Assembly (NCBI GenBank): GCA_003154055.1
Contig: PMCH01000331.1
Span: 3,976-16,176, forward strand
Length of the DNA stretch: 12,201 bases
Origin: Acidobacteriaceae bacterium
Lineage (GTDB): Bacteria; Acidobacteriota; Terriglobia; Terriglobales; Acidobacteriaceae
Reading direction: 5' to 3'
Of this stretch, positions 5,866 to 12,201 are shown in pieces (positions within the stretch are counted from its first letter, which is position 1; every line of letters begins with the position of its first letter). The notes below the pieces were generated by a model, which saw only the letters and a list, made by a program, of their open reading frames with translations, was not told where the DNA came from and ran no database searches. A program made the position numbers and the translations under genes.

Positions 5866-7881
5866 TTATTTCGCCAGCTTCTTCTCCAACCCATCCACCC
5901 ATCCGACCTGGAACTCCGGCTCGACCGTCTTCGCCAGCGTTAGCGCCTTCTGGTAGGACTGCCGCGCTTCTTCTGCACGCCCCATCGCTGCCAGCACGTC
6001 TCCCAGCATGGCGTTGGTCCGCACCGCATCCGGGGCAAGCGCGACGGCTTGTTGTGCCTGGGAGATCGCTTCGGGAAGTTGCCCGGCGTGCAGCAGATGT
6101 CCGGCCTTCTGGTTGTGGCTGATGGCGGCAGCCAGCGGGATTTCGAAATGGCCGTCGAAGACGAAGACTCCATAGTCGATCACCGCGGTGGGGCGAAGGT
6201 TCTTGAACTGCTCGTACGGGTTCAATGGGCCGGCTCCGAATTCGAATCCCGAGAGATCGCCGGCGCTGATGAGCACCGGGCCGTCAATCGCGGGCGGCGC
6301 TTCCGCGGGCTCGTCCACCCAGAGGGAGTCGGCGGTCGGCAGCGGCTTGCAGGGGATGCCGTAGTAGCGCGTGTCCACCACGCCTTCGCCGAAATAGACG
6401 AACCAGCAGTCCTTTACGCCGCGCTGTTCGAGATAGCGCCTGGTGGACTTGAGTTGCTGTGCCCAATCCACATTCGAGTCACTCAGGTATTTGTAGGTTT
6501 GGGAAGGCCCGCCCCAGAGTTCGTTGGCGTAGGCGAGATAGGCGGGGTAGGTTCGCGTGGTCGAGACCGCCTGGAATATCAAAAGCGCGACGACCGCATA
6601 GGCCCAACGCCGGTCCTGTTGGATGAACTTCCACGCCGCGCCGGCGATCAGTACGGCGAGGAACATATACATGGGCAAGATGTGCCGCACACCGATGTTC
6701 ATCCCGGAACCCATGGCGACCAGGAAGTGCACCGCTGGAGGTATGGTGAGAAACAGGATCTCCCGCCACGCGCGCAGTCTGCCGCTGGCAATGGCCCACA
6801 CCGCCAGCGCCAGCAACAGTAGAAACATCAGGCTCGACTTGATGGCGAATGCGGCTGGAAAGTAAAACCACACTCCCTTGGGATACACCTTGCCGAAAAT
6901 GTAGCTGGAGTAGAAATCCGACATCATGCGCACGTCGGCCAGGCCGTAGATGTAAGACTCGGGCAACAGGTGCCACCGGGCCACGGTGCTCAGCAGGCGG
7001 ATGTCGTGGGGGCGGGACAGTCCCTGCACAAATTCAGAGAGCGGGGGATTCAGTTCCCGGCCCTCCCCGCGCGCCTGGTAGCGGAATCCATAGGACGCCC
7101 AAAGAACGCCGACAGAAATTGCGCTCACCAACACCAGCGCGGCAGCGAGTCGTAGCGCCCACTTGCTTCGGGGAGCAGCGGCGGCTCCCTCCGCGGCCTT
7201 TCCGTCGCCAACCACTTCGCAGATCGCTAGCAGCAACAACATGGGGAAGATCAGGATCGCACTGTGCTTGGAAGCGAGGGCCAAGCCTGTTGCCACGCCC
7301 ACCACCACCAGTCGCCCCGCCGATGGTGCCTTCACGTAACGATAGAAGGCATAGATCGACCCAAACATGAAGCAGGAAAGGCCAATGTCCGTGCCGACGA
7401 CCGCACCATGAGCGATCAGGTTTGGATCGAACACCAGCAACCCTAGCGCGATGAACGCCGCGCCGGTGCCGAACATCTCCCGCGCCGCCAGAAAGACCAG
7501 TACGACCAGCAGGAGCGTGAGCAGGGAAGCGGCCATGCGGGCGCGGAACAATATCGTGTCGGCGTCGTTCTGGAACAGGAGGTCCTTGCCGCCGAGAAAT
7601 CCTTCGTGCTTGAAATTGCGATTCTGGAGCGGCGGCATCTTGAGAGGAAGATCCAGCAGCGGGACCGCCGCCAGCAATTTCACCAGCGGAGGATGCTCCG
7701 GATTCAGTCCGAAATCGCCGTGCTTCCACGACATGTACCCGGCATAGATGTGGTCGTCTTCGTCCCAGGTGATGGAGTTCGCGCGGGCGGAGAGGGCAAG
7801 TTGAAGAACGAGGACACTAAGCAGGCATGCGACGCTGCCGACTACCCATGCGCGGCGGATGTTTCCGGTTGGCTCGATCAT
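5866..7881 (-). CDS. GT39/ArnT-like polyprenyl-phosphate-sugar glycosyltransferase with C-terminal TPR
   Basis: A 671-aa polytopic inner-membrane protein. A first helix (~12-32) leads into WDEDDHIYAGY (39-49), whose D40-E41 sits where GT39/GT83 enzymes have their catalytic acidic pair in the first periplasmic loop. EHPPLVKLL (62-70) is a further family hallmark. Many Leu/Val/Ala-rich helices follow (for example LLTLLLVVLVFLAA and the SLMFLLLLALAVWAIA stretch). After the membrane part, residues ~586-651 form about two TPR repeats (LLHAGQLPEAISQAQQAVAL and AMGRAEEARQSYQKALTLA). It is expected to move a sugar from a polyprenyl-phosphate donor to a protein, lipid or glycan on the periplasmic side; donor and acceptor are unknown. 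No Shine-Dalgarno is visible before the ATG. It lies 89 bp downstream of the LytTR gene on the same strand and could be an operon extension. Confidence 0.85.
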   Translation of the reverse strand: MIEPTGNIRRAWVVGSVACLLSVLVLQLALSARANSITWDEDDHIYAGYMSWKHGDFGLNPEHPPLVKLLAAVPLLDLPLKMPPLQNRNFKHEGFLGGKDLLFQNDADTILFRARMAASLLTLLLVVLVFLAAREMFGTGAAFIALGLLVFDPNLIAHGAVVGTDIGLSCFMFGSIYAFYRYVKAPSAGRLVVVGVATGLALASKHSAILIFPMLLLLAICEVVGDGKAAEGAAAAPRSKWALRLAAALVLVSAISVGVLWASYGFRYQARGEGRELNPPLSEFVQGLSRPHDIRLLSTVARWHLLPESYIYGLADVRMMSDFYSSYIFGKVYPKGVWFYFPAAFAIKSSLMFLLLLALAVWAIASGRLRAWREILFLTIPPAVHFLVAMGSGMNIGVRHILPMYMFLAVLIAGAAWKFIQQDRRWAYAVVALLIFQAVSTTRTYPAYLAYANELWGGPSQTYKYLSDSNVDWAQQLKSTRRYLEQRGVKDCWFVYFGEGVVDTRYYGIPCKPLPTADSLWVDEPAEAPPAIDGPVLISAGDLSGFEFGAGPLNPYEQFKNLRPTAVIDYGVFVFDGHFEIPLAAAISHNQKAGHLLHAGQLPEAISQAQQAVALAPDAVRTNAMLGDVLAAMGRAEEARQSYQKALTLAKTVEPEFQVGWVDGLEKKLAK

Positions 7882-7970
7882 CGGTTTGTAGGGATGCGTC
7901 CGGGCGGATCGTCTATTTTATGGACAGCAAGCGCCGCCACTCGCATCAGGTTTCGAGACTACCCCAAATT

Positions 7971-8762
7971 TCAGCTGCGCGGCTGTGACGTCGAGCCGGG
8001 AGTTTCCTGATCCAGGAATGCCCGCAGTCGCGCATATCCGCTCCGGCTGACCGGGAGTTGGCTGCCGTTGGTGAGTACCACCATGTGGTTGTCCTTACTG
8101 TACGGCTCGATCTTGGTGACCCTCTCCAGGTTCACGATGTACGAACGGTGGATGCGAAGAAACCGCGCCGGATCAAGATCATTCTCCAGGCTCGAGATGG
8201 TCTGCTGCTTAAGATGCTTCTTGCCCTCGGTGCAGAGGGCGACGTAGTCGTCCTGCGCTTCCGCGTAATCGAGCTTCGCGATGGGGATGACGTACACGCG
8301 GGTTCCATCCCGCACCACAATCCGCTCCAGTCGCTGCTCCGGCGGTCGGGCGCTGGCCGCCAGTTTTGCCGGCGCGGGAAGCGTTCCGCCCAGGCGCTGC
8401 TTCGCCCGCAGCAACGCAGTTTCAAAACGCTCTGCTGGAAACGGCTTCAGAAGATAGTCCACCGCGTGAATCTCGAAAGCCTTCAGCGCGTATTCATCGT
8501 AGGCCGTCACAAACACCACGGCGCGATCGGTGCCAATCAACTCCAGCACCTCAAAGCCATTCAGCTTCGGCATTTGAATATCGAGGAAAATCAGGTCGGG
8601 CTTCAGTTCGGTGACCGCTTTCACCGCCTCGAATCCATTGGCACACTCGGCCACAACCTCAATCTCGGAGTGGCCCGCCAGAAACTCCAGCAGCATCTTG
8701 CGCGCGAGTTCCTCGTCGTCTACCACCACGGCCCGGATTTTCGTATCGCTCGCGCCCGTCAT
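7971..8762 (-). CDS. LytTR-family response regulator
   Basis: A 263-aa two-domain regulator. The receiver domain (~9-123) has the acidic pair D15-D16, phospho-acceptor D61 in FLDIQMP, T86 in FVTAYDEYA and K106 in LLKPF. A linker rich in Ala/Pro (~126-142) leads to a LytTR DNA-binding domain (~145-253) with IRDGTRVY-like and YVALCTEGKKHL beta-strands and RIHRSYIVNL (203-212), the family signature. It is predicted to bind direct repeats upstream of target promoters when phosphorylated by the kinase encoded just before it. The ATG overlaps the kinase stop as ATGA, and GGAG 9 nt before the ATG lies inside the kinase gene, so translation is coupled. Likely targets are this operon or envelope genes, which is not shown by sequence. 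Orientation and order match typical LytS-LytR pairs. Confidence 0.96.
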   Translation of the reverse strand: MTGASDTKIRAVVVDDEELARKMLLEFLAGHSEIEVVAECANGFEAVKAVTELKPDLIFLDIQMPKLNGFEVLELIGTDRAVVFVTAYDEYALKAFEIHAVDYLLKPFPAERFETALLRAKQRLGGTLPAPAKLAASARPPEQRLERIVVRDGTRVYVIPIAKLDYAEAQDDYVALCTEGKKHLKQQTISSLENDLDPARFLRIHRSYIVNLERVTKIEPYSKDNHMVVLTNGSQLPVSRSGYARLRAFLDQETPGSTSQPRS

Positions 8763-9826
8763 GCCTTGTCTCCGTTCTGTTCTGCCGGCAAGCGCAGTTT
8801 CACCACGAACCGGTTGCCGTTCACGCCGGCGGAGACGCTGGCATCGTCGCCATAGCGCGTGCTCAATCGCCGCCGTACATTGTCGAGTCCCAAGCCGGTT
8901 TTCAGGGCAGACGGCGTGTCGGGATCAAAACTGTTCTCCACCACGATCGAAACATCGTTCTGCTTGCGATGCACGCTCAACCCGATCACTCCACCCTCGG
9001 GAAGATTAGCGATCCCGTGCCGGATCGCATTCTCCACCAGCGGTTGCAGCAGCAACGGAGGAAGCAATAGTCCCAATGCTTCGTTCTCTACGTTTTCCTC
9101 CATCTTGACGCGCGCCCCAAAACGCACTTTCTCAATCGCCAGGTAGCCGCGGATCAAAGCCAGTTCTTCCTCGAGTGTGATCGCCTCCAGCCCCCCGACC
9201 CGCAAAGTCGTCCGCAGAAAATCCGCCAGCAGGATGCACATCTCGCGCGCCTTGGCCGCATCCACACTGGTCAGCGCGCTGATCGAGTGCAGGCAATTAA
9301 ATAGAAAGTGCGGATTCACCTGCGCCCGCAGCGCTTTCAATTCCGCATCCCGGGCCAGCACGCGCGCTTCGAGCGCACGCTCCTGAGCCTCTTGGGAAGC
9401 CTGTTGCGCCAGGACCACGTAATAGAACGTCACGGATAGCGCGTACAAAAGAACACCTGTGACCCACAGCAGCGGTGTGAATTGCGCGAGTCGCTGATCC
9501 AGACCCGCGAAGCCCCATCGCGCCACCCCCGTCGCAAGTCCCTTCGCCACTTGGATCCAGAGCGTACTCACCAGTACTGCCGCCGTGAAGTGCGTCAACA
9601 GCAGCCTGACAAAGCTGGATTGCTCGATCGGCGTTGCCCGGCACGGATACCACGCCGCCAGGCACAAGAAGGCATAGACCACGCACAGCGGGACTGCGAT
9701 GAGCGTCGCTTCTGCCCAACTGAGATCGCGGGAGCGACCCAGCAGGTACACCAGGATTCCGGCCAGCGGAACCCAAGCCAGCAGGTACAGTCCGAGTTGG
9801 CGAAGCCGGCCTAGTATCGGATGCAT
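8759..9826 (-). CDS. LytS-type membrane sensor histidine kinase
   Basis: A 355-aa kinase. About four hydrophobic segments (~12-30, 41-60, 75-95, 117-139) form the membrane sensor. An amphipathic coiled-coil-like stretch (~141-168) leads to the His_kinase (PF06580) domain with H173 in VNPHFLFN as phospho-acceptor. The ATPase core has LVENAIRHGI (263-272, N box, N266) and TGLGLDNVRRRL (310-321, G box). There is no separate extracellular sensor domain, so the membrane helices, possibly with the LiaF-like partners encoded upstream, must perceive the signal. It autophosphorylates and passes phosphate to the LytTR regulator encoded next. It starts 9 nt after the LiaF-like stop; only a weak GAG precedes the ATG, so it probably depends on coupling to upstream translation. 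Confidence 0.95.
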   Translation of the reverse strand: MHPILGRLRQLGLYLLAWVPLAGILVYLLGRSRDLSWAEATLIAVPLCVVYAFLCLAAWYPCRATPIEQSSFVRLLLTHFTAAVLVSTLWIQVAKGLATGVARWGFAGLDQRLAQFTPLLWVTGVLLYALSVTFYYVVLAQQASQEAQERALEARVLARDAELKALRAQVNPHFLFNCLHSISALTSVDAAKAREMCILLADFLRTTLRVGGLEAITLEEELALIRGYLAIEKVRFGARVKMEENVENEALGLLLPPLLLQPLVENAIRHGIANLPEGGVIGLSVHRKQNDVSIVVENSFDPDTPSALKTGLGLDNVRRRLSTRYGDDASVSAGVNGNRFVVKLRLPAEQNGDKA

Positions 9827-9835
9827 TTCAGAATC

Positions 9836-10516
9836 TCAGTTCCTGACTTCCACGCCGCCCATAATCGCCAGTCCCTTCACCACCAGCGTCTTTACCGTTT
9901 GTGCGCCTTCCCGCGTCTTTAGGCTGTGTCCACCCATGAAACTCCCCACTTGCATGGACACTGCCCATGTTTCCGGAACGCGCAGCACTCCGCCGCCCAT
10001 CAGCGCAGTGACCGTAATCACCGCCTCGCTGCCCTCGATATCTGCTTCCCGCAGATCGATATCAAAACCGCCCATGAACGCCACCAGGTTTCCACTACGC
10101 AGGTTCTTGGTGCGGATCCGGTACTCTCCACCTCCCAGCACCGAGAAAACATTAAGGTGCGGCGCTTGCAGCCCCCCTCCGTCGGTCACGGGTGACTGGT
10201 AAGCGCGAAAAACCAGAATCAGCCCCGCCGCAATGACGAACACGGGCCACATCGTTGCTATCCGGAAATGCAAGTAGCCGAGTTGGTCCAACTCCAACAC
10301 GACGCCCACCGCGATCAACAGCACGCCCCACAGGGTCCCTTCGGTGTTGGGTGCGTTGAGCACGTTCACCACGCCAGCAACCACAAACACCGTAGCCCAG
10401 AAATTGAACCAATGCGTGATCAGCCCCATCTGGTTGAGCAGCAGCAGCCCGCCGATCACGATCAGGGCGCCGCCGGCCAAAGCCGCCGAATTCCTACCTG
10501 TTTCCTTACAACTCAT
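9836..10516 (-). CDS. LiaF-like membrane protein (LiaI/LiaF-type TM region plus C-terminal domain)
   Basis: A 226-aa protein. Residues ~11-105 hold four predicted membrane helices arranged as in the LiaI-LiaF/DUF5668 TM module (GGLLLLNQMGLI and GVVLELDQLGYL are two internally similar copies). Residues ~120-226 resemble the LiaF C-terminal domain: beta-strands punctuated by GG turns at ~127 (LGGG), 148, 173, 194 and 219 (MGG), spaced about 21-25 residues, suggesting a small beta-solenoid. In Firmicutes LiaF restrains the LiaS kinase until cell-wall stress; here it precedes a LytS-type kinase, so a similar modulating role is plausible but inferred. It overlaps the upstream small gene by 11 nt and has its own AAGGGG about 6 nt before the ATG. 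It is probably an inner-membrane protein with a cytoplasmic C-terminal domain. Confidence 0.8.
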   Translation of the reverse strand: MSCKETGRNSAALAGGALIVIGGLLLLNQMGLITHWFNFWATVFVVAGVVNVLNAPNTEGTLWGVLLIAVGVVLELDQLGYLHFRIATMWPVFVIAAGLILVFRAYQSPVTDGGGLQAPHLNVFSVLGGGEYRIRTKNLRSGNLVAFMGGFDIDLREADIEGSEAVITVTALMGGGVLRVPETWAVSMQVGSFMGGHSLKTREGAQTVKTLVVKGLAIMGGVEVRN

Positions 10517-10760
10517 GTTGGGCCCCTTTCGAGCGCCTCTTCGCAGGCTCCACCGTTGCCACGCGGTACAGCATTAGCAGCAGACATCCGCCCACCACCA
10601 CCAGCAGAGTCGGCGATGTATGAAACGCCACCTGGAAAGAAAGAATGCTGGTCCGCACGAGGGAGCCGAGTTTATCAAACAGGATGCTCCCGCCCAGCAC
10701 CGCCATGGCGGCTGCCAACAGCGAAGCTTCCCAGCGGTCTCTATGATTTTTGTTTTTCAT
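10506..10760 (-). CDS. Small two-helix membrane protein, first gene of the LiaF-LytS-LytTR operon
   Basis: An 84-aa protein. The ATG at 10760 is chosen because AGGAG lies 7 nt upstream and the coding character begins here; a longer reading to 10889 adds only Pro/Arg/Gly-rich sequence without a ribosome site. After a basic N-terminus (MKNKNHRDRW) come two hydrophobic segments (~12-28 AAAMAVLGGSILFDK and ~50-66 TLLVVVGGCLLLMLY), then a positively charged tail. The pattern LLAAAMAVLGGSILFDKLG echoes the ALIVIGGLLLLNQMG helices of the LiaF-like protein, so it may be a LiaI-like half-module. No family is firmly recognised. It overlaps the LiaF-like gene by 11 nt, implying stoichiometric production. 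Confidence 0.72.
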   Translation of the reverse strand: MKNKNHRDRWEASLLAAAMAVLGGSILFDKLGSLVRTSILSFQVAFHTSPTLLVVVGGCLLLMLYRVATVEPAKRRSKGAQHEL

Positions 10761-10902
10761 CTGCTCTCTCCTGGTTTGGACGCTTCGTCGTCCTGCAGTG
10801 AGACTAGGCGGAGTCCGCCCGGGCGTCCTGCCCTTTTCGGTGGATGGCGGTTGCCCACCGGCGAATGGCGGTGTGGACCCGGCTGGCACGGATTAACGTG
10901 CG
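10761..10902. promoter_or_regulatory. Leader/promoter region of the four-gene operon with overlapping palindromes
   Basis: 142 bp between the small membrane gene and the molybdopterin oxidoreductase gene, both on the minus strand. It contains GGCGGA-g-TCCGCC (10807-10819) overlapping the palindrome CGCCCGGGCG (10816-10825), about 50-65 bp before the operon start codon, plus the AGGAG ribosome site. The overlapping palindromes could be an operator or a hairpin ending the upstream transcript, although no U-tract follows. No convincing -35/-10 boxes or LytTR-type direct repeats were found by eye. Confidence 0.4.
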
Positions 10903-12201
10903 TCAGGCGCTCGGTGCGACGCTCACGATCACCGACTTCGAGGCCGGTGTATGGCTGCCGCGGGCGCGCTGGCCAAGGGGCACCAGTGGATTCGACTCCG
11001 GGAAATAAGCGGCCGCATTCCCCCGGGGAATGTCGTAAGGAATGGCGCGAAATCCGCAGACCGTGCGCTTCTCGCCCTGGTAGTGGCTGGTGATATCCAC
11101 CAGTTGCTGGGCCTGCAATCCGCGCTCCCGCAAGTCCTCGGCGTTCATGAACACCACGCGCCGCCCGTTGCGGATGCCGCGATAGCGATCGTCATTCCCG
11201 TAGACAACGGTATTGAACTGATCGTGCGTGCGAATGCTCGTCAGCACAAGTTGTCCCGGCTCCAGCGGCAGCGGCCGGATGTGACACACGGCAAACTCGG
11301 CTTTCCCGCTGGCCGTCCGGAACTCGCGCTCTTTGGGCGGGACCGGCGCGTAGAAGCCTCCCTGATCCAGGCGCTCATTGAAACCCTCAAAGCCAGGAAC
11401 GATGTTCGCGATCTTGCCGCGGAGATGCCGGTAGTCAGCCGCATAGTCGCGAGTCCAGTCGGTGGCAAAAAGCGCATCGGCGATCCCGGCGATGATTGCT
11501 GCTTCACTGCGCAGCTCCGGCGAAGCAGGCGGGAAGATGCCGCGCGTCGGCGCCACCCAGGCAACAGTATTTTCGGCCGACCCAGTTTGATCGCGCTCCG
11601 TCCGCGAGATGCACGGGAGAATCAGCGCCGCTTCTCCAGTCACCAGATGCGAGCGATTAAGCCGTGTGGCAATGGAAACGCTCAGCCGCGTCTGCCGCAT
11701 TCCGCGCGCGACCGCGTGCGTGTCTGGCGCTGCGGAGAGAAAGTTGCCGCCGAGGCTGATAAAGACGCGCACCCGCCCCGCCAGCATGGCCTCAATCGCC
11801 TCGACGGTGTTGTAACCGGGCCGCCGCGGGCACGAGAAACCGAACTCGCGTTCGAGTGCGGCGTGGAAGCTCTCTGGCATGCTTTCCGCGATGCCCATGG
11901 TGCGATCGCCCTGCACATTCGAGTGTCCACGGACGCAGAGCAGCCCGGCGTTCGGCCGTCCAATGTGCCCCCCAAGCAGCAGCAGGTTTGCCAGTTCACG
12001 GACGTTGTCCACGGCATTCTCATGCTGCGTCAGTCCCATCGCCCAGCAGGCGACCGTGCCGCGGCTTTGGGCGAGCATGGTGGCGGCTTCCTCAATCTGC
12101 GGGCGGGCGATCCCGGACTCGCGGATGATCAGATCCCACTCGACGCTTTCCATGTGCCGCCGGTACTCCGCGAAGCCGTGGCCATAGCGGGCGAGAAACT
12201 C
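10903..12201 (-). CDS. FdhF/YdeP-family molybdopterin oxidoreductase, C-terminal part (5' end outside window)
   Basis: The frame is open to the window edge, giving 432 residues; the apparent ATG at 12153 is internal, since the preceding codons (EFLARYGHGFAEYRRH) continue the family pattern. It matches the C-terminal half of YdeP-like alpha subunits: RGHSNVQGDRTMGI (the molybdopterin-binding region), a GGNFLSAAPDT loop, TRLNRSHLVTG and LPCISRTERD, then a molydop_binding domain with SIRTHDQFNTVVYG and a run from YDIPRGNAAAYFPE to NPLVP near the end. Full-length relatives are about 750 residues. These proteins bind bis-MGD and are related to formate dehydrogenases, but their substrate is mostly unknown; E. 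coli YdeP is linked to acid resistance. The stretch after LPCISRTERD is less typical of the family. It is probably a separate unit from the operon downstream. Confidence 0.92.
   Translation of the reverse strand, partial: EFLARYGHGFAEYRRHMESVEWDLIIRESGIARPQIEEAATMLAQSRGTVACWAMGLTQHENAVDNVRELANLLLLGGHIGRPNAGLLCVRGHSNVQGDRTMGIAESMPESFHAALEREFGFSCPRRPGYNTVEAIEAMLAGRVRVFISLGGNFLSAAPDTHAVARGMRQTRLSVSIATRLNRSHLVTGEAALILPCISRTERDQTGSAENTVAWVAPTRGIFPPASPELRSEAAIIAGIADALFATDWTRDYAADYRHLRGKIANIVPGFEGFNERLDQGGFYAPVPPKEREFRTASGKAEFAVCHIRPLPLEPGQLVLTSIRTHDQFNTVVYGNDDRYRGIRNGRRVVFMNAEDLRERGLQAQQLVDITSHYQGEKRTVCGFRAIPYDIPRGNAAAYFPESNPLVPLGQRARGSHTPASKSVIVSVAPSA

Noticed and set aside
4487..5902. 471-aa open frame on the minus strand opposite the LysM/DUF4015 gene
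   Set aside because: His/Val/Asp-rich antisense translation without domain features; the + strand gene has a signal peptide and conserved motifs.
8058..8855. 265-aa open frame on the + strand opposite the response regulator
   Set aside because: Shadow of the receiver/LytTR gene, crossing the kinase-regulator junction, with no ribosome site or domain.
10761..10889. N-terminal extension of the 84-aa membrane protein to 10889
   Set aside because: The added residues are Pro/Gly/Arg-rich, have no ribosome site and contain the palindromic leader; AGGAG precedes the ATG at 10760.

Overview
The window is G+C-rich, gene-dense bacterial chromosomal DNA. It looks like Acidobacteriota (Terriglobia-type). 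The reasons are the mix of families (a Tat-exported M24 creatinase-like protein, a solo Clp D2-type AAA+ ATPase, a bactofilin, a LysM/DUF4015 protein, a GT39-type membrane protein with C-terminal TPR repeats, and a LytS/LytTR pair next to LiaF-like proteins) and the short dispersed intergenic repeats. The assignment is inference from composition and gene content only. I see no rRNA, tRNA, CRISPR array, transposase or phage gene.

Layout from left to right. (1) 140-1441 (+) encodes a Tat-exported Xaa-Pro-peptidase/creatinase-fold protein in which three of the five usual metal ligands are replaced. (2) 1528-1947 (+) is msrB, of the type lacking the usual resolving cysteine. (3) It converges on a bactofilin gene, 2044-2538 (-). 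Between them lies a bidirectional hairpin terminator flanked by a 13-bp inverted repeat whose two copies each supply the TAG stop codon of the adjacent gene. (4) A perfect 32-bp inverted repeat (2682-2775) sits just past the stop of the next minus-strand gene, 2782-3999, a stand-alone ClpC/ClpB D2-like AAA+ ATPase that keeps a ClpP-loop-like LGF tripeptide. (5) After a 316-bp divergent intergenic region comes 4316-5851 (+), a secreted LysM plus DUF4015 (glycoside-hydrolase-like) protein starting at TTG. (6) It converges, with only 14 bp between stops, on 5866-7881 (-), a polytopic GT39/ArnT-like glycosyltransferase with TPR tail.

(7) Positions 7971-10760 (-) form a compact four-gene operon in transcription order: an 84-aa two-helix membrane protein, a LiaF-like membrane protein, a LytS-type histidine kinase and a LytTR response regulator. 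Junctions are an 11-nt overlap, a 9-nt gap and an ATGA overlap, which indicates co-translation. The combination suggests an envelope-stress or membrane-sensing module in which LiaF-like proteins are paired with a LytS/LytTR system rather than the LiaRS pair of Firmicutes. The GT39 gene lies 89 bp downstream in the same direction and may be read through from it. (8) 10903 to the window edge (-) is the C-terminal part of an FdhF/YdeP-family molybdopterin oxidoreductase.

Most of the window is ordinary chromosomal housekeeping and envelope biology. The most noteworthy signals are the stop-codon-donating repeats, the 32-bp palindromic element, the solo ClpC-D2-like unfoldase, the metal-ligand-depleted M24 protein and the LiaF-LytS-LytTR operon.
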